Source of the DNA: Lepeophtheirus salmonis
Taxonomy: Eukaryota; Arthropoda; Copepoda; Siphonostomatoida; Caligidae
Direction: 5' to 3'
Assembly (NCBI RefSeq): GCF_016086655.4
Contig: NC_052135.2
Coordinates: forward strand, 19,434,363 to 19,498,362
DNA: 64,000 nucleotides
The translations under genes and the position numbers were made by a program. The notes under the pieces are model-generated. The model was not told where the DNA came from and searched no databases. It worked only from the letters and a program-made list of their open reading frames with translations. Shown in pieces: positions 1-11,718 of this stretch. How positions within the stretch are numbered: the stretch's first letter is position 1; every line of letters begins with the position of its first letter.

Positions 1-810
1 ATACGCTAGAAATAAGAGCTGTTATTCATAGCTTAGATATAATATCTCAAAATACTTACATTGCTTTCTTTGTGGATGATACTACAGCTTTACATTATTT
101 CAAGGCAATGGAAGAACGATGAACGAATTAATATCCACTTTAGCAGTAACATTCTGGAAGAAAATCATAGAACTGCAGAGCGAAATTCTTTTGGATCCCT
201 ACAAAAGAGAATGTGGAAGCAGATTTCCAATCACGCCAGAGTCAGGAAATCTGGAATTTCACGCTATTACCTCAGATTTTTAAGGAAATCTCGCGTTTCT
301 GGTTCTAACCGAAATACAACTACTTTGCGGCCAGGGAATGCCACCAAACAGAGAAATATGTTTCTTGGCTTCCGGACCACACAGCAATTGCAACAGATGC
401 ATTCGTGATAGACTGGGAGAAAGACGGGTACTTCTTTCCGCAAGTTCCACTTTTTCACAAAGTTCTAATAGGACTAAGAGACACGAAACTAAGCCCGGAG
501 ATAACAATAACCCCTCGTTGGGAAGTGTCAATCTGGTATCAAGAAGTAAAGGAGTAATCCAGGAGTTTATGAATCTGAGCAAGGAGGCAGTACAGACAAG
601 GACCCGGTAGCACAAGGTTCCACACAAACTCTCAGCCACTAGTTGAGAGTTTGCATGGAAGCTGCCGGTATTGACAATAGCTCTTTCACTAGACATAGTA
701 CTAGGTCAGAAACCATGGTTGTACTTAAGAGAAATCAAGGGTCTTCCCTAAACGAGATTATTAAACAGGGTTTTTGGACTGAGAACTCTGATAGCTTAAG
801 ACGTTTTTAG
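1..810 (+). pseudogene. DIRS-like tyrosine-recombinase retrotransposon relic (RNase H tail and recombinase C-terminus)
   Basis: Decayed coding sequence running in from outside the window. Reading across frames, 3-122 gives an RNase H-like stretch (residues LEIRAVIHSL, then FFVDDTTALHYF). 186-245 gives FWIPTKENVEADFQSR, the usual end of the RNase H domain. 321-560 gives SWLPDHTAIATDAF followed by an aromatic/proline-rich stretch, typical of the segment after RNase H in DIRS/Ngaro elements. 658-810 gives a tyrosine-recombinase C-terminus with the box FTRHSTRSET and the late motif SLRRF. The order RT/RNase H then tyrosine recombinase is known for DIRS-type elements. Frameshifts separate the blocks, and the codon right after SLRRF, where the family has its catalytic tyrosine, is a TAG stop. 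The element cannot be active as read. The left end is not visible. Confidence 0.75.
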
Positions 811-1098
811 AAAGTATCTTTTTTTTCTTAAATTACAGGCCGAGGAGGATCATCCTTCAACAAATTGAAATCTGCCTTCTTTTTTTGCATCAATGGAAAT
901 GGAGATGTCCCCTTCAATGCAAATATAGATAAAATATATTATTATTATTTTTCTTTAGAAATCAAGAAATATAACTTTTCCTTTTCTCTAAAATTAATTA
1001 GACTCAATGAGCATTCTTTTATTTTTTTCAACTCAGTCTGTTTCGTAAATCAAACCTTTGAAGGATACAATTGTATACCCACGGAGATGAAATGAAAT

Positions 1099-1384
1099 AC
1101 AATACTTTACCTATTTTAAGTAGTTAAGTAATATTTCATAAATAAACGTAAGTATACAATTCTAGTGTCCCACCACGTTATCCCGTACAGACTAAGTTAT
1201 TTTTTCCATCTTTAACAATATCTTACATAGAAATTAAAAACCAAAAAGGCGGGTACAGGCGTACCAAACGCATTTGTTGCTTATGTGACCGTTGTTTATT
1301 GTGGGGAAAGGGTGGAATACATTTGTATACCTACGTTTATTTATGATGTATTCCTTAACTACTTAAAATAGTTAAAGCATTATA
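1099..1384. repeat. Foldback/MITE-like inverted repeat
   Basis: The arm 1099-1162 is the imperfect reverse complement of 1321-1384 (about 63 bp, roughly 85 percent by eye), with about 160 bp between them. Both arms carry the block ACGTTTATTTATGA / TTAACTACTTAAAATAG in opposite orientation. No coding potential is seen. The shape fits a small non-autonomous DNA transposon, but no target-site duplication was identified. Confidence 0.6.
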
Positions 1385-1665
1385 TTATCGCTAATGTTCA
1401 AACTGAAGACACGGTACATAGTGAAGTTCGGTTGATATTTCTTTCATTCCAAATGGATTTTGATAATTTATTGTGACAGTAAGTTCAACTATTACTTATT
1501 GATATTTATTTTTTACAATGCTTATTTATATATTAATCTTTAATTGGAATAATTTTTGATTACATTGACCACTCGATGTAGAGTAATTCACCTCTAAACT
1601 CACATGTTATAATAAACTTAATTTCTTGTTCAGTTATATAATCTTTGTTTTTATTTGAAAATCCT

Positions 1666-1705
1666 ATCATACATTACTCAACATAATTGTTGAGTAATGT
1701 ATGAT
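1666..1705. repeat. Perfect 18-bp hairpin
   Basis: 1666-1683 pairs perfectly with 1688-1705 around a four-base loop TAAT. It lies in AT-rich non-coding DNA. It could be an isolated cruciform-prone site or the tip of a decayed inverted-repeat element. Confidence 0.7.
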
Positions 1706-2879
1706 CCCATCTCATGTAAATATTAATACATAATGACAAATCAGTTGATAGATTTTAATTTCATTATTTTTTGCTGGGACGTTGAGTTTTTCTTTTTTCT
1801 AAATTGAGCAGATGTTTCTCATATATATATATATTTTTTTTTTTCTCATTTTGTTCAACTACAAAGTGTTTCATAATAATATTCAAAAATTTATTGGATA
1901 TTATGGTTAAGAAAAAAGAAAAGGAATTGCCCGATTTATAGAACGTTAAAAAAATTTGGCAAGATAGAGGACAAGACATAATCAAAGAGTCTATAAATTT
2001 ACAAAAAGGTGTTGAGGATTTGGATAATTTTATATTATTTCAAAACCATGATTTTTTTCAATAAATATCTCATTCTAAAGCTTAATACAAGTCAAACATG
2101 CAAGATAAATAATATCTGATGGAGCTACCTATTAGTCTTTCTCTTGAAATAAAAATTAGAAAATTACTCTTAACAGTCATTAATTCTTCATTTAAATCAG
2201 AGATCACACTAGTTACATCTATTTGAACTTCTTATGACTTGATTAAACCATTAAAGTACAATCTAGACATTTTAAATTAGTTTAGTTATTGATCTGGCAA
2301 TATATCATGAATCGTAGTATATTACTCTCTGTTATTTTTCAAGGGGTTCAAGGGATATTATTAATTCTGGAAGAATTTTAAAAACAAAATCAAATTTTGT
2401 TGAAACTCTTCATCATAGTAATTACTCCTTTCTGATAAAAATGTTTCAACTTCATTAATTGCCAATTTATTTATCTTAGCCAAAGAACCTCAACCGTATC
2501 TTTTTCTTTTTTAACAGGAATTGGTATAGCTGATTTTCGTTTATTAAGAATTTCCATGTTAGATGTTGGAAGTTTATGCAAAGAAATTCTTATTTTATTG
2601 AATTTGAGCTTTCGACTAAATGTCTTATCAGTTTGTTAAGAAGGAACTACACAATTTGAATGTATATTTTACGTCTAGGAAGAATAATCTCTTTCTATGC
2701 AAAATAATATTTATTTATAACTAATTGACGATAAAAGAATATATTTATATAATTTATTGAATCAAAACAGAAATACTTATAATAGAGAGGTTACATGATT
2801 CTAAAAGTGAATAGTTTATCCAGATGTTAAGTAATCCATGCAAAATGATCAAGTAGTAATATTAGGGAATGTAACAGAG
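1706..2879. other. AT-rich stretch, no gene seen
   Basis: Only short open frames full of low-complexity residues. I recognise no protein motif, splice-linked exon chain or RNA gene here. Confidence 0.5.
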
Positions 2880-3454
2880 GATCACTGTTTCATTGATGAT
2901 ATTAGGTCTGGTTGCACCCAACGGGAAGGCCATGAATCCCGTATGGTTCCCTTTAGGATAGAGGCTAGAGGCTGATAAGTACATTTAAACGGCTGGGCCC
3001 AAAGCAAGTTAAATTTATCCGCCATTTCTTCCCTGAGCATCAATGAAACATCATAATATTCGTCCAAGGTTGTATAGGTGTAGTACTGGGTCTCAAGGCA
3101 TTTAAACTGCTCACCTGCCGCAATTCTAAGCATCAAGAACCCCTTCAAATATGCTATAATACACCACAGCCCACAAGTTAAGGGCTGCAGGTCCCTTAAC
3201 CATGTTAAATTCTTCTACTGTGCTTACTTGAGCATCATAGAACACATTTAACATCCAAAACATACCCCAGTCCTCAGGTTGTAGAGGCGAAATGATAAAA
3301 AATGCTTTTTAAAGGCTGCCATGTCCCCGAAGACCAAAAAAATGTTACTAGAACCTTTGCTTGAGCCATAAAAAGCCATGAAAATTTTCAGCAAAATCCA
3401 TCCATTGGATTGGGCGTGATTGAAGGACATACACACAATTATATTCACATTAGA
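2880..3454. repeat. Partial copy of a dispersed compound repeat (family A)
   Basis: This block resembles the 3' part of the adjoining copy at 3455-4515 and of the copy at 27708-29520. Shared phrases include GTTGTA(T/C)AGGTG(A/T)AGT, 'agaaccccttcaaatatgct', and an end with 'gaaggacatacacaca' then a T-rich border. It is visibly more GC-rich than its surroundings. The open frame on the minus strand at 2882-3148 has no recognisable domain and I do not call it a gene. Confidence 0.7.
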
Positions 3455-4515
3455 GAAGATTTGCCCGGCTTTGCCGGAGACATTTAGAAATTTAAATTAA
3501 TTCAGAACTCTTCTCCTTAATATAAAACAAAAAATAAAGACCTTAAAATTTTAATAATTATTCTCATTTAAGTAGTTTGAGTATACATATACAAATACAT
3601 ATATGTATAATCTTCTTTTACACGATAAGGAAGTAGTTGCTATTTATTGGTCAGACCCCAAACTTGCAGTCTCACAGCTGGTTCCATGAGCATCTAAGAA
3701 ACCTCCTAATATTCTAAAATACACTCCATCTCTTAGGTTGAACATGTGAAGTACAGTGACAAAATACAGTTCAAACTCTTCCTCCGATGTATATCTAGGC
3801 ACTACGGGTTGTGCAGTCAGACTGCTGGGCCTGAGTCAAGTTAAATTTCTACGCCGCCTCTTCTCTGAGTACTAGAAACCCCTTATAATATACCAAAATA
3901 CAACCCATCCATCAGGTTGGACAGATAAAGTACTGGATTTCAATGCAGTTTAAACTACCCCACCAACCCATTTCTAAGTACCAAGAACCCCTTCCAACAT
4001 ACTATATTACACCACCGCCCTTGGATTTTGTTGGCGAACTGCTAGGGCCGAGTCAAGTAAAATTTCTCCACCGGCGCTTCCCTGAGCATCAAGGAACCTG
4101 CTAAACATCCCAAATTAAACCCCGGCCCTCAGGTTGTACAGGTGAAGTGCTGGACCGTAATACATTATAAACTCTACCATCGCCGTGTTTCTGAGCACCA
4201 AGAACCCCTTTAAATATGCTAGAATACACCCCAAGCACGGGTTGTGGGCTGTGGGTACCTTGGTCATGTTAAATTATTATACTACCACTTCCCTGAGTAT
4301 CAAAGAACCCGTTTAAATCCAAGATACCAAAATGCTATTTGAAGGGAACCATGCCCTTGAGGACCTAAAAAATATTAGTAGTACCGTTTCTGGAGCCATA
4401 AAAACCCACATGAAAAATTTCAGCAAAATCCATGCATTATTCCGGCCGTTATTGAAGGACATATACACACACAGACACTCACATTTAATATATAGATTAA
4501 TAATAATAATTAATA
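3455..4515. repeat. Dispersed compound repeat (family A) with internal ~108-bp tandem units
   Basis: Starts with a short CCGG-CTTTG-CCGG type head (about 3465) followed by 'cttctccttaatataaaac'; the same head occurs at 27718-27790. From about 3660 to 4330 there are tandem units marked by 'accaagaacccc' or a variant near 3690, 3868, 3977, 4088, 4197 and 4302, so the period is about 108 bp (the first interval is longer). The end phrase 'gaaggacatatacacac' matches the neighbouring copy. Function and class are unknown; it is probably a non-autonomous mobile repeat. Confidence 0.75.
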
Positions 4516-6448
4516 AACTTGTTTACTAATTTGCACAGGATCATGCAATGGACTTCAATACTTTATGTTTTAAAATGGGTAAATAATAACGGTTGGCTTA
4601 GTATAATATCATTCTGAAACTAAAATTAACCAAAATCTGTAAAATTACCCTAGTGAGTTTTGTAATTCATACAATTTCATTTCAAAAATAACGATCACTC
4701 TACCTAAGTGCTCATTAAATATATTTCATCAAGTAAATCAAGCTGTTTAATATATTTTCTTTTTAATTTGTGAAATTACTTTGATATAGATATTTATAAT
4801 ATATATCATCAATGGGCAGGCAAATATATTTATCAAATTATTTTTTATTCATATTTGTTAAATATTTAGTTTTGGATTTGAATATTACTCAAGCTCGAAA
4901 ATAAAATCGACTTTTTTTTTTTTTTTTATTATTATTATACATATAATATAGTATGTTTCGATATTTTGTTTAAAATATCGAAACATTATAATTTCAAGAA
5001 TTCTAGTATTGTTCAAATAATAAGTGAAGTCAATCAATTATACGGAAAAGATTGAACATTGATTCACCATCTTTCTTATTATATATTTAGAACACTTCTA
5101 ATGAGCTATTATTAGTATTGTCTCAATCATTAATTATTTGGTGTAGTGCAGTCTTAGATCTGGTCCTTCGGACAGTCAGAACTAAAATTATATATAAAAA
5201 AAAAAAATTAGTGATGTCATAAAGGACCGAACTTTTTTAAGTTTTAAGAAAATTACAGGACAGCTTTGCACCAGACTGTGACTGACCGAAACTGACCTCT
5301 ACGGGAAAACAGTCTTCAGTCCTAAATGAGGACTTACACAACACTAACTATTACTAATTAAGACTAAACGTAAAAAATCACAGTCCAATCACCTATAATA
5401 AAAACTTTGGATGCTATTATATAGAATGATATTCCCTAAGACTTTCAAGAGAGAGTTTCCTTGAAGTGAACTTATATTCTGGAAAGTTCCACCAAAAATA
5501 TGAATTGTCGAGGTTGGACGCCCCCCTTGTTAGTCTAATTGGCCCCTAGTTTTGTGTTTAGTTAATTTTCTAATAATATTGAAAAGATGAGATACAAATA
5601 AATGGGAAGTTAACTTTTATAGCTGAGATATTATTAATTATACTCGGCAACCTAAATTCATTTAATTTTATGCTTAGTTGGGATTGTATGGGTACAACTT
5701 TATGAAAAAAAAGTTATATAAGGCAAATAAATACAATATATTTTTTTCTTAAAATTACGATTATCATTATTTGATTATTAATTAATTAACTGCCTTATTA
5801 AGGTAGCCAAACTAACTTAATTGTTGAACTCAGATTCCATCAATTCAATTAATCAAATATTTTAATTTTTTAATGCCTTTACTCGAATAGGGTCGTGATC
5901 AAAAGAGCTTGACTCCAATCCAACACTACAAATAATAAATTGATCATGTTACTTTGAAGTATATAATTTAGTGTTGTTATTCATTTATATAATCCCTTTA
6001 AAGGTTTATTGAAAACGATAGATTAGAATAGATGAATACATTACATGCGCATATATACGAGTATTTATGAATATACGAAAAGGATATACATATTTTATGT
6101 TTGTTAATTTATATAAAATAAAGAGACATTTATTCACAAATTATTTAAAATGGTTTGTAAATTAGAGGGGGGAATCTTAACACACTTTTCAACTATGTAT
6201 AGAGCGTTCCCAGAAGGGACGAAAATTGTGAGCATTGTCGGTATGTAATAAAACCCAAAAAATTAACTTAGCACTTTGAAGAAGGTTTGAAAGGAGAGGG
6301 AGGAGCTTCTCGGTCATAACGTTTCATTCAATTAGCTAGGAGCATGTGTGGGACTTGAAAATTGGAATATTTGGAGAAAAGCATCTGGTTCTTACTTATT
6401 AACCACATAATATGTGAATTTTTTACGAGATTAATTATAATTAATTAT
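4516..6448. other. AT-rich stretch, no gene seen
   Basis: Apart from the small hairpin at 4954-4985 I find no recognisable coding motif or repeat that recurs elsewhere in the window. Confidence 0.45.
4954..4985. repeat. Perfect 14-bp hairpin
   Basis: TGTTTCGATATTTT at 4954-4967 pairs with its exact reverse complement at 4972-4985 around a four-base loop. It lies in non-coding, AT-rich DNA after a T homopolymer. Confidence 0.7.
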
Positions 6449-6870
6449 GTAAATCCGGTGGTTTTTTAGCTGGCCTAGAAATTTTTCATTAGTAATATAA
6501 AGAAGGAATTTTCTTTTCCTTAGAAGTTGTCATTATTATTTAATTTCTGAGTAGTGAGCATCCTTTCCTAAATTCAATTATATTGAAAACCTTATTGAAC
6601 ATTCGTGTGAGCTCATTAAAGACGGAGCGTCACCCTGAGGATTTGTTGCAGAGTTAAAATTGTAAGTCTTTGTTGGACTCGGAGTAGAATTGGGCATCGA
6701 CATAGGATGAATTATAGAAAATTTCCTTGTTTAGATCCTTTTTGCCTTCCTCCCTAGTATCAACTGACTGTAGCTGATCTAATGAAACGTCATGACATTA
6801 TCTTTTCTCTCTTCCTAAGCATTCTTTACATTGTCAGGGTTACCATGTTGATTTTCGGTTTTTTTTTTTA
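6449..6870 (+). repeat. Dispersed repeat family C, copy 1
   Basis: Similar to 56911-57232 and, in part, to 9640-9875. The shared core runs from 'gttttttagctggcc' through 'gaggatttgttgcagagtta' to 'ttgttggactcggagtagaa'. No open frame is conserved among the copies, so this is more likely a non-coding interspersed element than a gene fragment. Exact ends are uncertain. Confidence 0.65.
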
Positions 6871-7925
6871 ACATGTCAATTCTACACTGGATTTTCCTCA
6901 TTGATTATAATTTATAACTATTTTTAATATATAGTATTAGAGACTGCAATATAAAATAAAAATTGGTAACTAAATTTTGAAATCCCTAATACACCTTTGG
7001 GCAGGTACTGTATGGTTTTTCGATAGCCGGAAATTAAATAAACTTGCCCATTTTTTTGTTGTTAATTAGATTTCAATTCAAGTGATAGTGATAAAACGTT
7101 GAGCCTAATTAACATTTTTGGAAATTTTATATACAGAGAACAAATAGAAGATAATGGATAGTTTTGGGGAATTGGAAAATGTCGGTTGTTGTTGAAAGAA
7201 GAGTCTCAGCATCTCATTTTCTCTCGTGGCATAGTTAAAGTTGATAATCCTGAAGAGAAAAAGACGTGCAAGGAGAAGGGGGAGAAAGACTTATGGTATC
7301 ATTGTTGAAAATACTGATGTGATTATGAGCTGCTTGCTTTATTATGATTTTTGAGGGTATAACGAAAGTATTTATTAGCAAAATGCTTAATTAAGATGTA
7401 CTACGTATAGTTAGACATTTTTTATCCATTATAGTAGATTTGAAAAAGCCACACTCCATGAAATTGTAATTCATTATGAACCATATTCTCAGAATAATAA
7501 CTAATGAAACGACAAAGTGGAGTATTTCGAAATATATTTAAAGCTCCAAGTTTTAAAAAGAAAGCTTAAATTAAATATAATATATATACTAAAGAATAAA
7601 CCATCATACAATTTATGTTAAATATACAAAATTAAACAATTAGAATCATATAACTAATAATAGCAATAAATTATAAATAAATTTAAAATAATAGATTAAT
7701 CCAAATAATATTTTCTTGTTCTGACATCGGAATTCAATTAAATATGTCATAACTTTATGTTGCAAAACACAAGCCAGACGTGGAGTTTAATCAAAAAGAT
7801 CATTAACCCTTTTTCCTCATGTGGAAGTTGTTATATACAACTGTGCACAGGATAGATATGTTTTTACCGCTTGTATAACAACATACTATTATCATGAAGG
7901 ATACATACAATTGCTAATTATAATA
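6871..7925. other. AT-rich stretch, no gene seen
   Basis: No motif-bearing frame and no repeat that I could match elsewhere in the window. Confidence 0.4.
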
Positions 7926-8220
7926 CTACACCCAATACAACTACCCCCGTTTTTGTGACCATTTAAGTAGTTGCGTTTGCCTTTTATGAGTTTTCTGAAC
8001 ACCATTTCTTGGAGCCTATCAACCATAGCTAAGCCTTAAGTGATAAAAAAAGTAATATTTATTGACTATGTAATATTGGAAAACCTAATGATCATACCCT
8101 AGTCTTTAGGTGAAGAAACTGTGTCAGACAAACTAGTTGCAAACCATCCAAAGCTACTACCCCCGTTGTTGTGACCATTTAAGCAGTTGATTTTGCCATT
8201 TAATGTGTGTATCATAATTC
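7926..8220. repeat. Dispersed repeat family D, two tandem-like segments
   Basis: The phrase 'actacccccgtt(t/g)ttgtgacc' plus 'atttaag(t/c)agttg' occurs near 7938 and again near 8155. The intervening 'gaagaaactg..tcagacaaacta' (about 8112-8140) recurs at 58863-58888. This shows a repeated module present at two distant sites, with an internal direct repeat at this one. No coding signal. Confidence 0.6.
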
Positions 8221-8344
8221 TTAATATTTTAGGTTAAAATAGAACCATATTTTATGATTAGATTTTAAAAAAATGAATACTTACAGTTAGATAAAAAAAT
8301 ATCATTCCCTTCGACTTTTTCTTTGATTTTGGAGATGCCAAACA

Positions 8345-8625
8345 TCCATTATTAATTTAATGATGGTTCTGGGACGGGTGTACCCGTGTATTTCTCAAAA
8401 AAAAAAATGAACGTAGGATGATTAGCAATGGATAAGGGTATATTACATGCAATAAGCATCTTTGTGAGATCAGAGTTAAAATCTGACTTGACGTATTCAT
8501 CATTAACTTTATTTTTAGATGAATATCCATGCTCTTGATAGGAGATAAGGATAATGAGAGGCATTTAATTCTAGACAGGGGTCTAAAGGCACATTTATAT
8601 CGACAAATCCGACAAGCCATCTGTT
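8345..8625 (-). pseudogene. hAT-like transposase N-terminal relic
   Basis: The minus-strand frame at 8352-8564 contains DFNSDLTKMLIACNIPLSIA then FFEKYTGTPVPEPS. The same positions in the relic at 59.2-60.5 kb read NFNTDLLKMLVSYNI followed by a lysine/tyrosine-rich KFMKKYADRTS. This pattern (acidic-F-x-x-D-L, then N-I-P-L, then EKYTG-x-x-[VI]-P) belongs to a family of hAT-like transposases common in arthropods. It is truncated on both sides with no start or catalytic part. Confidence 0.6.
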
Positions 8626-9639
8626 TCTCCTCCGGTAAGTATTTCCAAATTCCCGGGCCTCAATTTCTAGAAATCCAGACAGAAGGCGACGTTATTTAAG
8701 GCATTTTATTCAGTTCTCTATCGAATATCAGTATCTAATATTATATTAATATTGAATAATAAAGGCGGTAATTGATAACGGTCTTAATAGAGGAAGATGT
8801 TTATTATTTAATCAATGATACCATAAGTATTTATTCCCTTCTCCTCGCACGCTTTGTATCATTACCAAAATTATCAACCTTAGTCATAGTGCCCTCTTCT
8901 GAGCTCTATTTTTTTCCTTGTTTTGTGTACCTACAATATGTTCCAGCCAACATTTTCTAAAAGTAAACGTATAGGGAAGTTTTTCCTGTTCTATCTGGTA
9001 CATCTAATAAAGTATTTTTCCTTCTACATAATTCATAATATCATGATTAGTTGTTCTTTGAATTTAATTAAGTTTGGCCTCTTTTTTAATACATATGAAT
9101 TGAGAAAGGAAGTAAATAATGCTAAAACTAAGAACAAAATAATTTTATCTAGGTACATTTTTCAAATAAGTACAATAAGGAACCAAGTTTTACTTCATGT
9201 AAAAAAAAAAGTAAACCTTTAATTATGGAAGATCGATGAGTAAATCAAGTACAATTGACCTTTATTGTATCACAAAACCTTTCTTCCGAAAAGAAACAGA
9301 AAAAACAATCCAAAATAAGTTGGTAGTTAGGCAATTCTTCCGAACTATGGATATATTGAATAATTCTTTGGAATTGTTCACAGTTTAGAAAGAGCTAAAT
9401 CAACCAATCAACGTTCATAACAAAAATTAGCTGGAAAAAAAAAGAAATATTAAAGCTGAAAACAAAATACACTCTAAGAAGAAATTAATACATTTAGGTT
9501 GTTTTTTTAAAGGAAATTACAAATTGCCCGTCTTTTTGTTGTTTCAACGTGAAAAAGTGGGTTTTTATTACTATTTCAAAAGCTGTTATAATTCTTTTTC
9601 TATTCTTGAAGAGAGGACAATGAGTATCAATTAATCACT
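8626..9639. other. AT-rich stretch, no gene seen
   Basis: The overlapping plus-strand frames at 8772-8960 and 8923-9222 have skewed low-complexity composition and no motif I recognise, so I do not call them genes. Confidence 0.4.
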
Positions 9640-9875
9640 AGTACGTGAAAGACGAAGATTAACTCTGAGGATTTGTTGGAGGAGTTATAAGTGTAAGCCC
9701 TTGATGTACTTGGAGTAGAACTTAGGCTCGTAATAGGAGTAACTCATGTCTATATTATTGTTAAATAAGGAGTTGGTGTTAGTTTTTGTATCATCAATTT
9801 CATAGCTGCTCACAGTTAATTTAATAAAACGCCAGGACATTCTTCAAATTGTCAGGGTGAACACAATCATTTTCA
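9640..9875 (+). repeat. Dispersed repeat family C, copy 2
   Basis: Matches copy 1 through 'ctgaggatttgttg.agagtt', 'gtaagccc/gtaagtct', 'cttggagtagaa' and a later part 'aaaacg(c/t)ca(g/t)gacat' and 'attgtcagggt' (about 9833-9868, compare 6785-6845). It is shorter and more diverged than the other two copies. Confidence 0.55.
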
Positions 9876-11514
9876 TTTTATTTTATTTTAGCATCCCGGT
9901 AGGTCATTTTATTTTCAACTATGTAGATTATGCATTGCTAAGCAAGAAACCTCCTAGTAAGCCCCATATTTGGGGATGAATTATAAAAATATGGCGAAAA
10001 GTAAATATAGGTGGTATTATTCGTGCAGTAAATTCTCTGTTATATTAAAGGTCTATTAAAAAGAAGCAAGGATGTGCATAATAATGATGTCACTTGAAAG
10101 CCCTCCATAGCAATTTAGTAGTATCATACAATTGAAAAGTAAATAATATATTTTTACGAAGAACTATATATATACATAACGACCTCAAAAATTGTTAGTC
10201 ATTTAAATATTAAAATTACTTTTAAAAAAATGCATATTCTATGTTTTTATGACATGATTTGCATATTTCGAAAATCTAGTAACTATTTACAACTTTTTTC
10301 TTCTATAGATATCTTCAATTGTCAAAAACATATGTAATTTTAAATACGCGTATATCAGTGCAGCTACTTTATATGATAAAGTGAATATATTTTATTTTAT
10401 ACATCGTTGCACATAAATAATACTACATTTTTGTCTATATGGGTCCTTCAACTGGGACATACAAATAGGTTCCTTTCTCTATTATCGGTCCTTTAAAAAC
10501 GTCCTAAATTGTAAAATCAACTCTGAAAGGTATTATTTTGAATATAAATTACATACATCAAAGTACTTCAGTTTATCTATTTTCTTATCTGTTACACATA
10601 TGCACTTGCGAGGATCAAATGTACAAACATACTCGTGGTTTGGGATATAATAAATCCACTATCACTTCCCTGACAATGAAAAATTGTTTACTCATATTTT
10701 TACCCCATCTTCTATGTACATAATACCATTTCTGAAATTAATTATGGAGGCTTCAAATACCGTTTTTTGTGCTCTTATGAATATGAAAAAGGGAGATGGA
10801 AGGGAAGTGGGATATGACATCTCTGTAAATATATAATACAGTGTGTGTGTATTTTTCTTTTATGTGTGCCACACCATTGGCCTAAGAGGCTGAAACATTG
10901 CGTGGGTGCCGATTTTTGGGTGGAGGGAGTTATATGAGGGGACTTATTCTAAAAGCAAAACACTTGAGTTTAGTGGAGCTCAAGGGGACTAGATAGGGGG
11001 TTGAATATAAATCAAAAAATGACTGGACTCTCAATAAACATCTATATAAATAAGTATGTTTTCTAAATTTAATCAAAATCGAAAAAGTTATGGGGAAAAA
11101 AGAAATTGATAAAAATTGCAGTTTAGATCTTTTTTCAGGTTCAAAAGAAATTTTTTTTCCCTCCACTGGAATATTGGATTCGTATATAAAATAAAAAAAT
11201 GTGTTTGGAGATTCGTTAATATATAAATTTGACACATAAAAATATATATATTTAACTGAAATATTTGTCATATTCCAAGTTTGTTTGTTTTTTCATTTTT
11301 TCATCAAAAAATTAGTATATAACATTTTTTTTAATTTTCTTCACAAATTTTGGTTTGACAATTTTTTGACAAAATGAAAGATAGACTTTGTCCAAATAAT
11401 GTATAAAAATGGAGCTAAAAACTCAAAAATGCAGAAAAAGGCCAAAATGCAAATTTAAAAAAATCTTGTAAAATAAGATGTATTCTTGTAGGAAAAATAT
11501 ATAATTAAAATTTC
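9876..11514. other. AT-rich stretch, no gene seen
   Basis: Contains a short GT microsatellite near 10840 and long A/T runs. Minus-strand frame 10930-11271 is phenylalanine/isoleucine-rich with no recognisable domain; I leave it out as a gene. Confidence 0.4.
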
Positions 11515-11718
11515 TCAATAAAGCAGGTCCTTGCTCCATTGAATTATTATCGGGTCCCTTTGATGGTCCTCCATCAGCCTATTCCTCTTGTAAGTGATGA
11601 GATCTTTGAAAACACAGAGGGCTCTCTCACAGTCCACAGATTTCATAGGGACGCAGTTGAAGCTTGTTATGGTTCTGGTATACTCCTTCATGCCAGGCAC
11701 ATTCTCACCAGAGAGCAC
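11515..11718 (-). pseudogene. hAT-family transposase C-terminal dimerisation relic
   Basis: The minus-strand frame reads VPMKSVDCERALCVFKDL then ITYKRNRLMEDHQ and ends in IIIQWSKDLLY. The pattern S-x-x-C/V-E-R-x-F/L-S/C-x-F-K..KRNRL is the conserved hAT C-terminal dimerisation helix region. Nothing upstream on the minus strand (11719 onward) reads as the catalytic core, so this is an isolated 3' fragment of an element, not a host gene. Confidence 0.65.

Noticed and set aside
280..696. 138-residue minus-strand open frame
   Set aside because: Antisense shadow of the DIRS-like plus-strand coding blocks; no motif of its own.
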